Below are positions 53,155 through 62,032 of a stretch of 64,000 bases of DNA, piece by piece; position 1 is the first letter of the stretch, and the number at the start of each line of letters is the position of its first letter. The DNA comes from Tolumonas sp008015085 (GTDB taxonomy: Bacteria; Pseudomonadota; Gammaproteobacteria; Enterobacterales; Aeromonadaceae), in contig JAJUJX010000001.1 of NCBI GenBank assembly GCA_029265125.1, positions 434,001-498,000 on the forward strand, read 5' to 3'. A program made the position numbers and the translations under genes. The notes below the pieces were generated by a model. That model saw only the letters and a list, made by a program, of their open reading frames with translations, was not told where the DNA came from and searched no databases.

Positions 53155-53430
53155 ACATGTTCCTCAATTAATCGATTCAGCTTTATTGTTGTTGCCAGCT
53201 ATACCGAGCATTTATCTGATTATTGTTATTATAGAGTCAAATTGACTTCCTATTTATAGATCATTTGCGGTCAGAATGACGTGCTCCAGACCTAAAAATC
53301 AAAACAAGAACCTTGATCCTGTTGTTTGACAGGTTTCACGATAATAAAAAGGTTATAATTAACTATTGCCGTATTTTCTTCTTACAGTGCGGGGCAATCC
53401 GCAGCAAATTTAAACAGGTAGATAGTTGTT

Positions 53431-53964
53431 ATGATGAAGCACAGAATTGATGTGATGATCCCGGAAGATGAATTGCAGGCCAAGGTGGCTGAGTTGGGGC
53501 GTCAAATCACCGAACATTATCAGGGCACATCCGAGCTGGTGTTGATCGGGTTATTGCGTGGTTCCTGTCTGTTTCTGTCTGATCTGTGCCGTCATATCGA
53601 TCTGCCTGTCAGTCTGGATTTTATGACCGCCTCCAGCTATGGCAACAGCACAACTACATCGCGTGAAGTCCGGGTATTGAAAGATCTGGATGATGAAATC
53701 AAAGGCAAAGACGTATTGATCGTGGAAGATATCATCGACAGCGGTTTTACCTTAAGCAAGATCCGCGACATTATCGGTCTGCGTGAACCTAAGTCTCTGG
53801 CGATTTGTACACTGCTGAACAAGCCAGCCCGTCGTGAAGTACAGGTTCCGGTGGAGTGGACTGGTTTCACGATTCCGGATGAATTTGTGGTTGGCTATGG
53901 TATCGATTATGCGCAGTTATACCGTAACCTGCGCTTTATCGGAAAGGTGATACCGCTGGAGTAA
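53431..53964 (+). CDS. hpt: Hypoxanthine phosphoribosyltransferase
   Basis: A 177-residue purine salvage enzyme making IMP (and GMP) from hypoxanthine (or guanine) and PRPP. Signatures: LIGLLRGSCLFLSDLCR, the PRPP loop VLIVEDIIDSGFTL, and EFVVGYGIDYAQLYRNL. Two ATGs in a row (53431 and 53434) make the start uncertain by one codon. Together with gpt it covers guanine and hypoxanthine salvage. Convergent with scrR. Confidence 0.97.
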   Translation: MMKHRIDVMIPEDELQAKVAELGRQITEHYQGTSELVLIGLLRGSCLFLSDLCRHIDLPVSLDFMTASSYGNSTTTSREVRVLKDLDDEIKGKDVLIVEDIIDSGFTLSKIRDIIGLREPKSLAICTLLNKPARREVQVPVEWTGFTIPDEFVVGYGIDYAQLYRNLRFIGKVIPLE

Positions 53965-53980
53965 TTTTCTGCCGTTTTGT

Positions 53981-54014
53981 AAAGCCACCGAGTCTCAAGG
54001 TGGCTTTATTATTT
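53981..54014. terminator. Bidirectional terminator hpt/scrR
   Basis: Nine-base-pair stem AAAGCCACC/GGTGGCTTT followed by ATTATTT; it overlaps the scrR stop codon. Confidence 0.85.
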
Positions 54015-55067
54015 ATGCAGAAATTCAGTGGCAATTAACTTACTCAGACGACGGGATTCCGGGTTTCGCCAGCGAATACGTGCGGGAATTGTCTGCATGG
54101 CTGGCGGTAGCAGCGGTTTATCTTCCATCAGTGCCATCAACATCGTAAAGGCATTAAAGGCGAGCGCTGTGTAGTCCTGAGCAATGCTGTCAATGCGCAG
54201 AGGCATAAAATCCAGTAACTCATGGTCATCAAAACTCGCCAGATGCAGGCCTTGTTGCATTTCCGGGTTCTGATTCAGATACTGCAATACACCTTCCAGC
54301 AGTGAGAATGACGCTGTAAAGAGAGCTTTGGGTGCCCGGCCTAACTCATTACACAGCTCTTCCATCATGTCATAGCCAGAGTAGGAGAAGAACGTCCGCT
54401 GGCGAACCCATGATGCCTGCTGTGGTACATTAGCTTGTCGTAATCCGGTTATGTAACCCGCCAAACGTTGTTTGCTCGGTGTGAGTGATGGTTCTCCGCC
54501 AAAATAATAAATTTCATCGGAATGTTGTGTTGCCAGCACTCTGATCAGATTGGCTGTGCTGCTTTCGGCATCTGTCATGATCAGGGGCAGGCTGGAGTCA
54601 CCGATTTGGCGGCCAAGCTGAACTACAGGAACGTAACTATGGATCTTGCTGTAGGCTTCATCGCTGGTATTACTTGAGATAACGATCAGACCGTCGACCT
54701 GACGTTGCAGCAGGTTATTGACGACCAGTCTTTCCTGTTCGGGATCTTCATCTGAGCAGGCAATAATGATCTGGATACCTGCGTTACGGAATAACGACTC
54801 CAGTTCACGAGCGAGACTGGCATTGGTGAATTGAGTCAGAAACGGTAATACCAGTCCGATGGTATGGCTGCGTGATGAACGTAGCGCCCTGGCATGAAAG
54901 CTGGGCTGGTAGCGGTGTTCTTCTGCAATAGAAAGGATACGCTGTTGCGTTTCTTCCGATACCCGGTATTCATCGCCTTTGCCATTCAATACCAAGCTGG
55001 CGGTCGCCTTAGAGACTCCCGCCAATTCAGCTATATTACTAATAGTTATACGGTTTGGTTGTTTCAC
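54009..55067 (-). CDS. scrR: Sucrose operon repressor, LacI family
   Basis: A 352-residue LacI-family regulator most like ScrR. DNA-binding domain: RITISNIAELAGVSKATASLVLNGKG, hinge YQPSFHARALRSSRSHTIGLVLP, effector domain with VDGLIVISSN, HSDEIYYFGGEPSLTPSKQRLAG and HLASFDDHELLDFMPLRIDS. The GTG at 55067 gives the ScrR-like N-terminus (VKQPNRITI); an ATG at 55109 inside scrB is an alternative. Third gene of scrA-scrB-scrR, so the repressor is co-expressed with its targets. Confidence 0.9.
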   Translation of the reverse strand: MKQPNRITISNIAELAGVSKATASLVLNGKGDEYRVSEETQQRILSIAEEHRYQPSFHARALRSSRSHTIGLVLPFLTQFTNASLARELESLFRNAGIQIIIACSDEDPEQERLVVNNLLQRQVDGLIVISSNTSDEAYSKIHSYVPVVQLGRQIGDSSLPLIMTDAESSTANLIRVLATQHSDEIYYFGGEPSLTPSKQRLAGYITGLRQANVPQQASWVRQRTFFSYSGYDMMEELCNELGRAPKALFTASFSLLEGVLQYLNQNPEMQQGLHLASFDDHELLDFMPLRIDSIAQDYTALAFNAFTMLMALMEDKPLLPPAMQTIPARIRWRNPESRRLSKLIATEFLHK

Positions 55068-55093
55068 ATTCGATCCGGTCGCGGGAAGCTTTT

Positions 55094-56509
55094 TTATTCT
55101 ATCATGCATGCCGACAACAACCAGTGATGAATTGAAACCGTTCCCGTGCCGTGAAACTGCAGCGTTCGTTTTTCCGGAGAGGGGAAATAACGGGCTGTCA
55201 TGCAGGCTTCACCACCATTGATAAACACTTCTAATGATGAACTGTCCAGTAGCAGTTGCAGCGAGGTTAATGAGCCAAACCAGTACCGTGATTCCTGTTC
55301 TCCGGTACGCCAGTTACGCCGGGTCAGCATCAGACATTCACCATCCCAACTCATTGACGCTTCGTCGCGTAAAGTGAGAGTGAAAGGTTGGCTGACTTCC
55401 ACCATAATTTCTGCACTAACCGCAGCCAGTTCAGGTGCATCTTGTGCACTACCTTGCCAGCGAAAGCCATCACTCTGGCGCAACTGCTGTAATTCTTTAA
55501 CAGGCTGCTGATAGAGTTTACCATTGCGTAATGACAACTCTCGGGGACTGCTCATACAATCAACCCAGCCGTACTTGATCGTAGGCTGTGCCAGTTCGTT
55601 TTCATCCGGCATGCCTAACCAGCCAAACATCAGGCGTCGGCCATCTGCGGTTTCGGTTGTTTGCGGTGCATAGAATTCAAAGCCGAGATCGAGTTCATGG
55701 AATTCGCCATGCGGGAATTTCGCCTGTTGATAATCCAGCTGGCCGACGAAATAACCGCATTGATAGAGATTCAGATAGCGGTATTTTTCTGCGGCTAATC
55801 CTTGCGGGCAGCAAAGCAGCACATCCTGGCCATCTAATGGAAACAGGTCAGGGCATTCCCACATATAACCGAATTCTTTGAGCCCGTTCAGGTAGGTACC
55901 GGCAATCTCACCTAGCAAGTGCCATTGTTGCAGGTCTTCTGAACGATAGAACAGGATTTTGCCTTTGATGTCAGGCGACTGCGCAGCCAGCACCATGTAC
56001 CAGAATCCGTCATGCTTCCAGACTTTAGGATCACGGACATGACCAGTATAACCTTCAGGTAATGGAATGACCGGGCCTAATTTCCGAAATGTGCCATCAG
56101 GCATTTCTTCCGCCAGACATTGATTGGCAGTGCGTGAACCATCGGTATATTTAACGTTTCCGGTATAAATCAGCGTAATTTTACCGTTGTTCTGAACGGC
56201 AGAACCGGAGTAACACCCGCTGATTTCATAATCTTCGGTTGGCAGCAGCGCGACAGGCTCATGCTGCCAGTGAACTAGATCGGCTGAACTCCAGTGGCCC
56301 CACCATTTAGCTCCATGGCGGCAGGCGAGAGGGTTCCATTGGTAGAACAGGTGGTAACGTCCATTCGCCTGAATAAAACCGTTAGGATCATTCAATAAGC
56401 CAACAGCCGGGGCCAGATGCCATTGCTGACGATGAGGGTCAGAAGCGGCAATAAGTTGCCCGGTCATTAAAGACCGGGCCAGTTGTTTCAGTAAAGAAAC
56501 CTCAGACAT
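55094..56509 (-). CDS. scrB: Sucrose-6-phosphate hydrolase (GH32)
   Basis: A 471-residue GH32 invertase that splits sucrose-6-phosphate to glucose-6-phosphate and fructose. The catalytic triad motifs are all present: GLLNDPNG (nucleophile Asp), HVRDPKVW (transition-state Asp) and WECPDLFPL (acid/base Glu). A beta-sandwich domain fills the C-terminal third. Its ATG overlaps the scrA stop by one base. No fructokinase gene is adjacent, so the fructose must be phosphorylated by an enzyme encoded elsewhere. Confidence 0.96.
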   Translation of the reverse strand: MSEVSLLKQLARSLMTGQLIAASDPHRQQWHLAPAVGLLNDPNGFIQANGRYHLFYQWNPLACRHGAKWWGHWSSADLVHWQHEPVALLPTEDYEISGCYSGSAVQNNGKITLIYTGNVKYTDGSRTANQCLAEEMPDGTFRKLGPVIPLPEGYTGHVRDPKVWKHDGFWYMVLAAQSPDIKGKILFYRSEDLQQWHLLGEIAGTYLNGLKEFGYMWECPDLFPLDGQDVLLCCPQGLAAEKYRYLNLYQCGYFVGQLDYQQAKFPHGEFHELDLGFEFYAPQTTETADGRRLMFGWLGMPDENELAQPTIKYGWVDCMSSPRELSLRNGKLYQQPVKELQQLRQSDGFRWQGSAQDAPELAAVSAEIMVEVSQPFTLTLRDEASMSWDGECLMLTRRNWRTGEQESRYWFGSLTSLQLLLDSSSLEVFINGGEACMTARYFPSPEKRTLQFHGTGTVSIHHWLLSACMIE

Positions 56510-57879
56510 TATTCAGCGTCCGTGTTGTAACGCAGTACGGTAGCGATAGCAAACGCAGCACCGAATGCGATAGCCATACCGATGATGTAGGTCAGCACAG
56601 AGCTGGATTGTACAATTGCGATACCAGGGATACCTGTCAGGCCTACCGCAGTCATACCAACCTTGCTGGCCACAACCCAGGCACCACCCAGTGCACCGCC
56701 GGCCAAAGCAGCCAGGAATGGTTTTACAAAGCGCAGGTTGATACCGAAGATAGCCGCTTCAGTGATCCCGAGCAGGCAGGATAAACCAGCTGGAATTGCG
56801 ATAGATTTGATACGGGCATCATTTGACTTGAAATACACAGCCAGACAAGCTCCGCCCTGTGCAACGTTAGCCATAGCCCAGATTGGCAACAGGAAGTTAA
56901 CGGCAACGTTTTTATCTGCCAGCAGACCTAGCTCAATCGCATGGAAACTGTGATGAATACCGGTGATAACAATTGCTGAGTAAGTACCGCCAAACAGCAG
57001 ACCCGCCAGCCAGCCAGCATGTTCATACAGCGTCGTCAGAACAAAAGTAATACCTTCACCCAGACCGCGACCTGCCGGGCCGATAAACAACAGGGATACA
57101 AAACCGGTGATCACAACGGTCAGGAACGGAGTCAGGATGATATCCAGTGCATCAGGAATAACACGACGAAGCTGTTTTTCCAGATGACTCATGAACCAGA
57201 CTGCAATCAGCACTGGGAACACGGTACCCTGATAGCCTATCATCGCCACATCCATGCCGAAGAAGTCCATGGTTTTGAAACCACTACCGACTGTCCAGGC
57301 GTTAGTGAGTGCCGGATGGGTTAGTATTCCCCCTAGTGTTGCCCCCAGATAAGGGTTCCCGCCGAATTCCCGTGCAGCGGTAAAACCGATCAGGATAGGC
57401 AGAATAATAAAGGCGGCAGAGCTGAACATATCCAGCATGATAAAAATGGCACTATCAGGATTAGCCCAGCCATAGGTACGAACCAGACCCAGCGTACCCA
57501 TCAACAGACCGGAAGCAACAATGGCTGGAATGATAGGAACGAAGATGTTAGACAGTGTGCGTGCTGCGCGCTGTACGATATTCAGCTTTTGTGTTGCCAG
57601 TTTTTTGACATCACTTTCACTGGCCTGGCTGATTCCTGCAACATCAATAAATGCAGCGTAAACTTTATTGACGATCCCTGTGCCGAAAATGATCTGGATT
57701 TGCCCGGCATTACTAAAACAACCCTTTACACCTTCAACTTGCTCGACAGCACTTTTATTAATTTTTGAGTCATCCTGCAAAACCAGACGCAAACGTGTTG
57801 CGCAGTGGGCTGCACTGACGATATTCTCTTTGCCACCCAGTAATGGGATCAGCTCATTTGCTACAGAAGTTACATTCAT
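56509..57879 (-). CDS. scrA: PTS sucrose-specific IIBC component
   Basis: A 456-residue transporter. The IIB domain (residues 1-85) carries the phosphorylated Cys26 in SAAHCATRLRL and GCFSNAGQIQIIFG; the IIC domain (105-450) has about ten helices with GGTYSAIVITGIHHSFHAIE. It brings sucrose in as sucrose-6-phosphate. There is no IIA domain, so IIAGlc is the probable donor, as known for ScrA. AGAGGA precedes the ATG. It leads scrA-scrB-scrR and lies behind a 300-base leader with a large hairpin. Confidence 0.95.
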   Translation of the reverse strand: MNVTSVANELIPLLGGKENIVSAAHCATRLRLVLQDDSKINKSAVEQVEGVKGCFSNAGQIQIIFGTGIVNKVYAAFIDVAGISQASESDVKKLATQKLNIVQRAARTLSNIFVPIIPAIVASGLLMGTLGLVRTYGWANPDSAIFIMLDMFSSAAFIILPILIGFTAAREFGGNPYLGATLGGILTHPALTNAWTVGSGFKTMDFFGMDVAMIGYQGTVFPVLIAVWFMSHLEKQLRRVIPDALDIILTPFLTVVITGFVSLLFIGPAGRGLGEGITFVLTTLYEHAGWLAGLLFGGTYSAIVITGIHHSFHAIELGLLADKNVAVNFLLPIWAMANVAQGGACLAVYFKSNDARIKSIAIPAGLSCLLGITEAAIFGINLRFVKPFLAALAGGALGGAWVVASKVGMTAVGLTGIPGIAIVQSSSVLTYIIGMAIAFGAAFAIATVLRYNTDAE

Positions 57880-57982
57880 GATTTTCCTCTTTAATGGATG
57901 TAACCGGTTAAATCCAGAAGGGCGCTCAATCCATCAGGATATTAACCGTGCTGTTTCACAACAGCGGCTTTGGGGTGATATC

Positions 57983-58032
57983 GTGCGTTCCTGTCTGTTT
58001 TGCCGTGGGGGTGAAGACAGACTTGAACGCAC
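57983..58032. promoter_or_regulatory. Large hairpin in the scrA leader region
   Basis: Nineteen-base arms GTGCGTTCCTGTCTGTTTT and AAGACAGACTTGAACGCAC pair at 16 positions around a 12-base loop. It lies between the scrA start codon and the ScrR operators, so it is probably transcribed as part of the scrA leader. No U-run follows, so a terminator role is not evident. Confidence 0.5.
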
Positions 58033-58180
58033 ACTCTCTCAGGAACCAGTAACACTCACTTTTACGCTCATCTGTTCGTTGACCCTGTCAGCTAAAATTT
58101 CTCTTTAAGATAATCTTTTTGCCATCAACAGAAGCCAATCGCTTTGACAGATTTTTCACTTATCGCGTGATATTAAGTTT

Positions 58181-58227
58181 ACTAAAACGGTTTAGCTAAA
58201 CAACTAAACTCGCTAAACCGTTTTAGC
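58181..58227. promoter_or_regulatory. Two mirrored ScrR operators
   Basis: ACTAAAACGGTTTAGC (58181-58196) and GCTAAACCGTTTTAGC (58212-58227) are reverse complements except for one base, 31 bases centre to centre, about three helical turns. The half-site is the ScrR/LacI-type AAACCGTTT. They are 302 and 333 bases upstream of scrA. A -10-like TAATAT on the minus strand at about 58169-58174 could serve scrA. Confidence 0.8.
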
Positions 58228-58312
58228 AAATGCGATCAATCTAACAAAATTTGAGCAGTAAAGTTCTTTTTGTGTCTATCTTTGTTCATGGCCGGATTGA
58301 TCCTGATCAGGT

Positions 58313-58318
58313 TATAAT
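58313..58318 (+). promoter_or_regulatory. Candidate -10 element of yadGH
   Basis: TATAAT lies 36 bases before the first yadG ATG. No good -35 hexamer at the right spacing is visible, so only the -10 is claimed. Confidence 0.35.
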
Positions 58319-58353
58319 CGGTAAAACAGCTCTGAGTATTTCCTTTCTCTAAT

Positions 58354-59289
58354 ATGAATAAGTCTGACAAGATGCTCGCTCTCGATATTCAGCAATTACG
58401 CAAAACCTACCAGGGTGGGGTAGAAGCCCTGAAAGGGATTAATTTAGCGGTGGAAGAGGGTGATTTTTATGCCCTGCTTGGCCCGAATGGCGCCGGTAAA
58501 TCCACTACCATCGGTATTATCAGCTCGCTGGTGAATAAAACCTCCGGTTCAGTCAAAGTCTTTGGTTACGACATTGACACCCAATTGGAGTTAGCTAAAT
58601 CTCAGATTGGCTTAGTACCTCAGGAATTTAATTTCAGTCAATTTGAAAAAGTTCAGCAGATCGTAGTTCAGCAGGCGGGTTTTTATGGCGTACCACGGAA
58701 AATAGCCGAGGAGCGGGCAGAAAAATACCTGACACAGCTCGATTTGTGGGAAAAACGCGATAAGCAGGCTCGTACCTTGTCTGGTGGTATGAAGCGCCGC
58801 CTGATGATCGCGCGTGCACTGATGCATCAGCCGCGGTTGCTGATTCTGGATGAACCGACCGCTGGGGTGGATATTGAGATCCGCCGTTCCATGTGGTCAT
58901 TTCTGCAAAACCTGAATGCGGAAGGTGTCACCATTATTTTAACGACCCACTATCTGGAAGAAGCGGAAATGCTGTGTCGCAATATCGGCATCATTGATAA
59001 AGGCCGGATTGTGGAAAACACCAGCATGCAAAATTTGCTTAGCAAATTACAGGTAGAAACATTTTTGCTGGATCTAGATCGTCCGGCAGCCAGTGTGCAG
59101 CTGGAAGGGGTTACTTATAAGGCCGCCAGTGAACTTTCATTGGAAGTAGAGATTCAGAAAAGTGATGGTCTCAACGGTGTCTTTGAGCAGCTTAACCGCC
59201 AGCAGGTCAAAGTATTGAGTATGCGTAACAAGGCTAACCGGTTAGAAGAATTATTTGTTTCATTAGTAGAAAAAGGACGTCAGGCATGA
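58354..59289 (+). CDS. yadG: ABC transporter ATP-binding protein YadG
   Basis: A 311-residue ABC ATPase (E. coli YadG 308). Walker A GPNGAGKSTT, Q-loop LVPQEFNFSQF, signature LSGGMKRRL, Walker B LLILDEPTAGVD and H-loop TTHYLEEAEML are complete. It should energise an ABC-2 type exporter whose substrate is unknown. The start could be ATG 58354 or the better-aligning ATG 58372; neither has a clear Shine-Dalgarno. The stop overlaps yadH by four bases. Confidence 0.94.
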   Translation: MNKSDKMLALDIQQLRKTYQGGVEALKGINLAVEEGDFYALLGPNGAGKSTTIGIISSLVNKTSGSVKVFGYDIDTQLELAKSQIGLVPQEFNFSQFEKVQQIVVQQAGFYGVPRKIAEERAEKYLTQLDLWEKRDKQARTLSGGMKRRLMIARALMHQPRLLILDEPTAGVDIEIRRSMWSFLQNLNAEGVTIILTTHYLEEAEMLCRNIGIIDKGRIVENTSMQNLLSKLQVETFLLDLDRPAASVQLEGVTYKAASELSLEVEIQKSDGLNGVFEQLNRQQVKVLSMRNKANRLEELFVSLVEKGRQA

Positions 59290-60059
59290 ATAGCGGCGTT
59301 TACTGGATTGCGTTCCAAAGCCTGGTGCGTAAAGAGATTAACCGTTTTACCCGTATCTGGGTACAGACATTAGTGCCACCGGCAATCACGATGACGCTCT
59401 ATTTTGTGATTTTTGGCAATCTGATTGGGAGTCGTATCGGTGATATGCATGGCGTAACCTATATGCAATTCATTGTGCCGGGTCTGATCATGATGTCGGT
59501 GATCACTAACTCGTATTCCAATGTCTCATCATCGTTTTACAGTGCCAAATTTCAGCGCAATATCGAAGAGCTGCTGGTGGCTCCGGTGCCGAATTATCTG
59601 ATCATCTGGGGATTTGTTGCTGGTGGTGTTGCCCGAGGTTTATGCGTTGGTGCAATTGTAACAGCCGTGTCGCTGTTTTTTGTGCCGCTGCAGGTGCATG
59701 ACCCGCTCAGTGTGTTCTTTATGCTGGTATTAACGGCGACCCTATTTTCACTAGGTGGATTGCTGAATGCCATTTTTGCGAAAAGTTTTGACGACATCAG
59801 TATTATTCCGACCTTTGTACTGACGCCGCTGACCTATCTGGGGGGGGTATTTTATTCTATCGAATTGTTACCGCCATTCTGGCAGGCAGCTTCTCACGTA
59901 AACCCGATCATCTATATGATCAATGGATTCCGTTATGGTTTTATCGGAATATCTGATGTGCCGATGTGGATGTCTTATCTGGTTGTTTCGTTGTTTATCG
60001 TTGTGCTTTATGCCGTTTGCTGGCATTTAGTGAAGAAAGGTACTGGATTGCGTCATTAA
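59286..60059 (+). CDS. yadH: ABC-2 type permease YadH
   Basis: A 257-residue inner-membrane permease with six predicted helices. The ABC-2 signatures FIVPGLIMMSVITNSYSNVSSSFYSAKFQ and TPLTYLGGVFYSIELLPPFWQ match YadH. With YadG it forms an exporter of unknown cargo. Its ATGA start overlaps the yadG stop. A terminator follows. Confidence 0.94.
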   Translation: MNSGVYWIAFQSLVRKEINRFTRIWVQTLVPPAITMTLYFVIFGNLIGSRIGDMHGVTYMQFIVPGLIMMSVITNSYSNVSSSFYSAKFQRNIEELLVAPVPNYLIIWGFVAGGVARGLCVGAIVTAVSLFFVPLQVHDPLSVFFMLVLTATLFSLGGLLNAIFAKSFDDISIIPTFVLTPLTYLGGVFYSIELLPPFWQAASHVNPIIYMINGFRYGFIGISDVPMWMSYLVVSLFIVVLYAVCWHLVKKGTGLRH

Positions 60060-60065
60060 GCAAAC

Positions 60066-60097
60066 AAAAACAGCCATAACCCTGTGGCTGTTTTTTT
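60066..60097 (+). terminator. yadGH terminator
   Basis: Stem AAAAACAGCCA/TGGCTGTTTTT ending in seven T, six bases after yadH. Confidence 0.92.
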
Positions 60098-60111
60098 GTC
60101 ATATTGTGGCC

Positions 60112-60140
60112 AAAAAAAAGCCTCCATCCGGAGGCTTTTT
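60112..60140 (-). terminator. prs terminator
   Basis: Stem AAAAAGCCTCC/GGAGGCTTTTT; read on the minus strand it ends in eight T. A separate hairpin from that of yadGH, 14 bases away. Confidence 0.9.
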
Positions 60141-60157
60141 GCTCTGCAGAGTGTGAA

Positions 60158-61105
60158 TCAATGTTCAAACATGGCAGAGATAGATTCTTCATTGCTGATA
60201 CGGCGAATGGCTTCAGCCAGCATTGGCGCCAGAGTCAGCTGCTTCACTTTACCAACCGCTTTAATTTCATCACTCAGCGGAATGGAATCGGTGATGATCA
60301 CTTCATCAATTTTTGACTCAGCAATATTTTTTGCAGCCAGACCAGAGAACACTGGGTGGGTAGCATAAGCAAATACACGTTTAGCACCACGATCTTTCAG
60401 TGCTTCCGCTGCTTTACACAGTGTGCCGCCGGTATCGATCATGTCATCAACGATGATGCAGTCACGGTTTGCTACGTCACCGATCAGGTGCATAACCTGA
60501 GAAACGTTAGCGCGCGGACGGCGTTTGTCGATGATAGCGATATCAGTATCATCCAGCAGTTTTGCGATAGCACGTGCACGTACTACGCCACCGATATCCG
60601 GAGATACAACAACAGGATCTTCCAGATTACGTGATTTCATGTCTTCCAGCAGAACTGGACTACCGAATACGTTATCAACAGGAACATCAAAGAAACCCTG
60701 GATCTGCTCAGCGTGCAGATCAACAGTCAGAACGCGGTCAACACCCACGCTGGACAGGAAATCAGCCACTACTTTAGCGGTGATAGGTACGCGTGAAGAA
60801 CGTACGCGACGATCCTGACGAGCATAACCAAAGTATGGGATTACTGCAGTAATACGACCTGCGGATGCACGACGCATCGCATCAACCATTACAATCAGTT
60901 CCATCAGATTGTCATTGGTCGGTGCACAGGTGGATTGAATGATGAATACATCACCACCACGTACATTTTCGTTGATTTGTACGCTGATTTCTCCATCACT
61001 GAAGCGACCTACGGATGCGCTTCCAAGTTTAGTGAAGAGACGGTCGGCAATCTTTTGCGCTAGTTCCGGTGTGGCGTTACCGGCAAACAGCTTCATGTCA
61101 GGCAC
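60158..61105 (-). CDS. prs: Ribose-phosphate pyrophosphokinase
   Basis: A 315-residue enzyme (E. coli 315) making PRPP from ribose-5-phosphate and ATP; PRPP supplies purF, gpt and hpt in this window as well as His, Trp and pyrimidine synthesis. Signatures: MKLFAGNATPELAQKIA, IPYFGYARQDRR, TVDLHAEQIQGFF, and the PRPP loop CIIVDDMIDTGGTL. The start is GTG (61105), eight bases after AGAGG, giving MPDMKLF as in E. coli. ispE lies 60 bases upstream. Confidence 0.98.
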   Translation of the reverse strand: MPDMKLFAGNATPELAQKIADRLFTKLGSASVGRFSDGEISVQINENVRGGDVFIIQSTCAPTNDNLMELIVMVDAMRRASAGRITAVIPYFGYARQDRRVRSSRVPITAKVVADFLSSVGVDRVLTVDLHAEQIQGFFDVPVDNVFGSPVLLEDMKSRNLEDPVVVSPDIGGVVRARAIAKLLDDTDIAIIDKRRPRANVSQVMHLIGDVANRDCIIVDDMIDTGGTLCKAAEALKDRGAKRVFAYATHPVFSGLAAKNIAESKIDEVIITDSIPLSDEIKAVGKVKQLTLAPMLAEAIRRISNEESISAMFEH

Positions 61106-61165
61106 GGGATTAAACCTCTGGGTTTGTCCAGTTGGGGGTGAAGGTCAGCAGGAAATGTTGACTGC

Positions 61166-62032
61166 TTAGTCATTTCGAGCATAAACCTGTTGCAAAGTGA
61201 CATAGAGGGGTGATAAGTTTTTCCCTCTGGCTACAAAACCTTGTAACCATGTCGGCATCCTCGCCAAGAGTTCACGAGCCTCATGTTCGTGTTCAAATTC
61301 TGCAAAAACACAAGCACCAGTGCCGGTCATTCTTGACGGCGCGTATTCTATCAACCAGCGTAATGCCTTTTCAACCTCGGGGTAATTCTTTTTCACCAAA
61401 GGTTCACAGTCATTATGCCAATTTCCCTGTGCTAGCTCGTTCCAGCTTTGTTTGGGTGTGTCCCGTTTGAGATCTTTGTGACGAAAAATATCCGCGGTGG
61501 ATACATGGCAGTCAGGAACTACGACCAGATACCATTTTTCTTTGACTTCAACAGGTTGTAAACGCTCACCGACACCTTCGGCAAAAGCCGAATGGCCACG
61601 CACAAAGACTGGCACATCGGCGCCCAGCTGACGACCCAGCTCGGCCAAGGCATCAACAGGAAGATTTATGTTCCAAAGATAATTCAGTGCGACCAGTGTT
61701 GTGGCAGCATCTGAGGATCCGCCGCCGATACCGCCACCCATTGGAAGACGTTTATCCAGTTCAATTGTGACACCAAAAGGTGAAGAAGCATGCTGCTGTA
61801 GTAATTTAGCGGCCCGATAAATCAGATTTTGCTCCAGCGGCACATCAGCCAGAGCTGGCTTGAGATCAATCTGAGCGCTGTTATTTATCTGAAACCGCAG
61901 CCAGTCACAGTGTTCCAGAAAGACAAACAGTGTCTGCAGTTCATGATAACCATCGTCACGGCGGCCATTTACATGCAGAAACAGATTCAGTTTGGCGGGC
62001 GCGGGCCAGGCTATGTTTTGTAAAGCATCCAT
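61166..62032 (-). CDS. ispE: CDP-methylerythritol kinase
   Basis: A 288-residue GHMP kinase of the MEP isoprenoid pathway. Motifs: WPAPAKLNLFLHVNGRRDDGYHELQTLF (substrate site), LPMGGGIGGGSSDAATTL (ATP loop), GADVPVFVRGHSAFAEGVGE and SRMTGTGACVFAEF. The ATG at 62032 shares one base with the lolB stop (TAATG), giving coupled translation and a better start than the in-frame ATG at 62050. prs follows, as in E. coli. Confidence 0.96.
   Translation of the reverse strand: MDALQNIAWPAPAKLNLFLHVNGRRDDGYHELQTLFVFLEHCDWLRFQINNSAQIDLKPALADVPLEQNLIYRAAKLLQQHASSPFGVTIELDKRLPMGGGIGGGSSDAATTLVALNYLWNINLPVDALAELGRQLGADVPVFVRGHSAFAEGVGERLQPVEVKEKWYLVVVPDCHVSTADIFRHKDLKRDTPKQSWNELAQGNWHNDCEPLVKKNYPEVEKALRWLIEYAPSRMTGTGACVFAEFEHEHEARELLARMPTWLQGFVARGKNLSPLYVTLQQVYARND

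Noticed and set aside
53326..53359. TTGACA and TATAAT upstream of hpt as a promoter
   Set aside because: The hexamers are good but 22 bases apart, too far for a standard sigma-70 promoter.
57668..58108. 146-codon frame running out of the scrA antisense strand
   Set aside because: Most of it is the complement of scrA, and the rest covers the leader hairpin; no start signal or domain.
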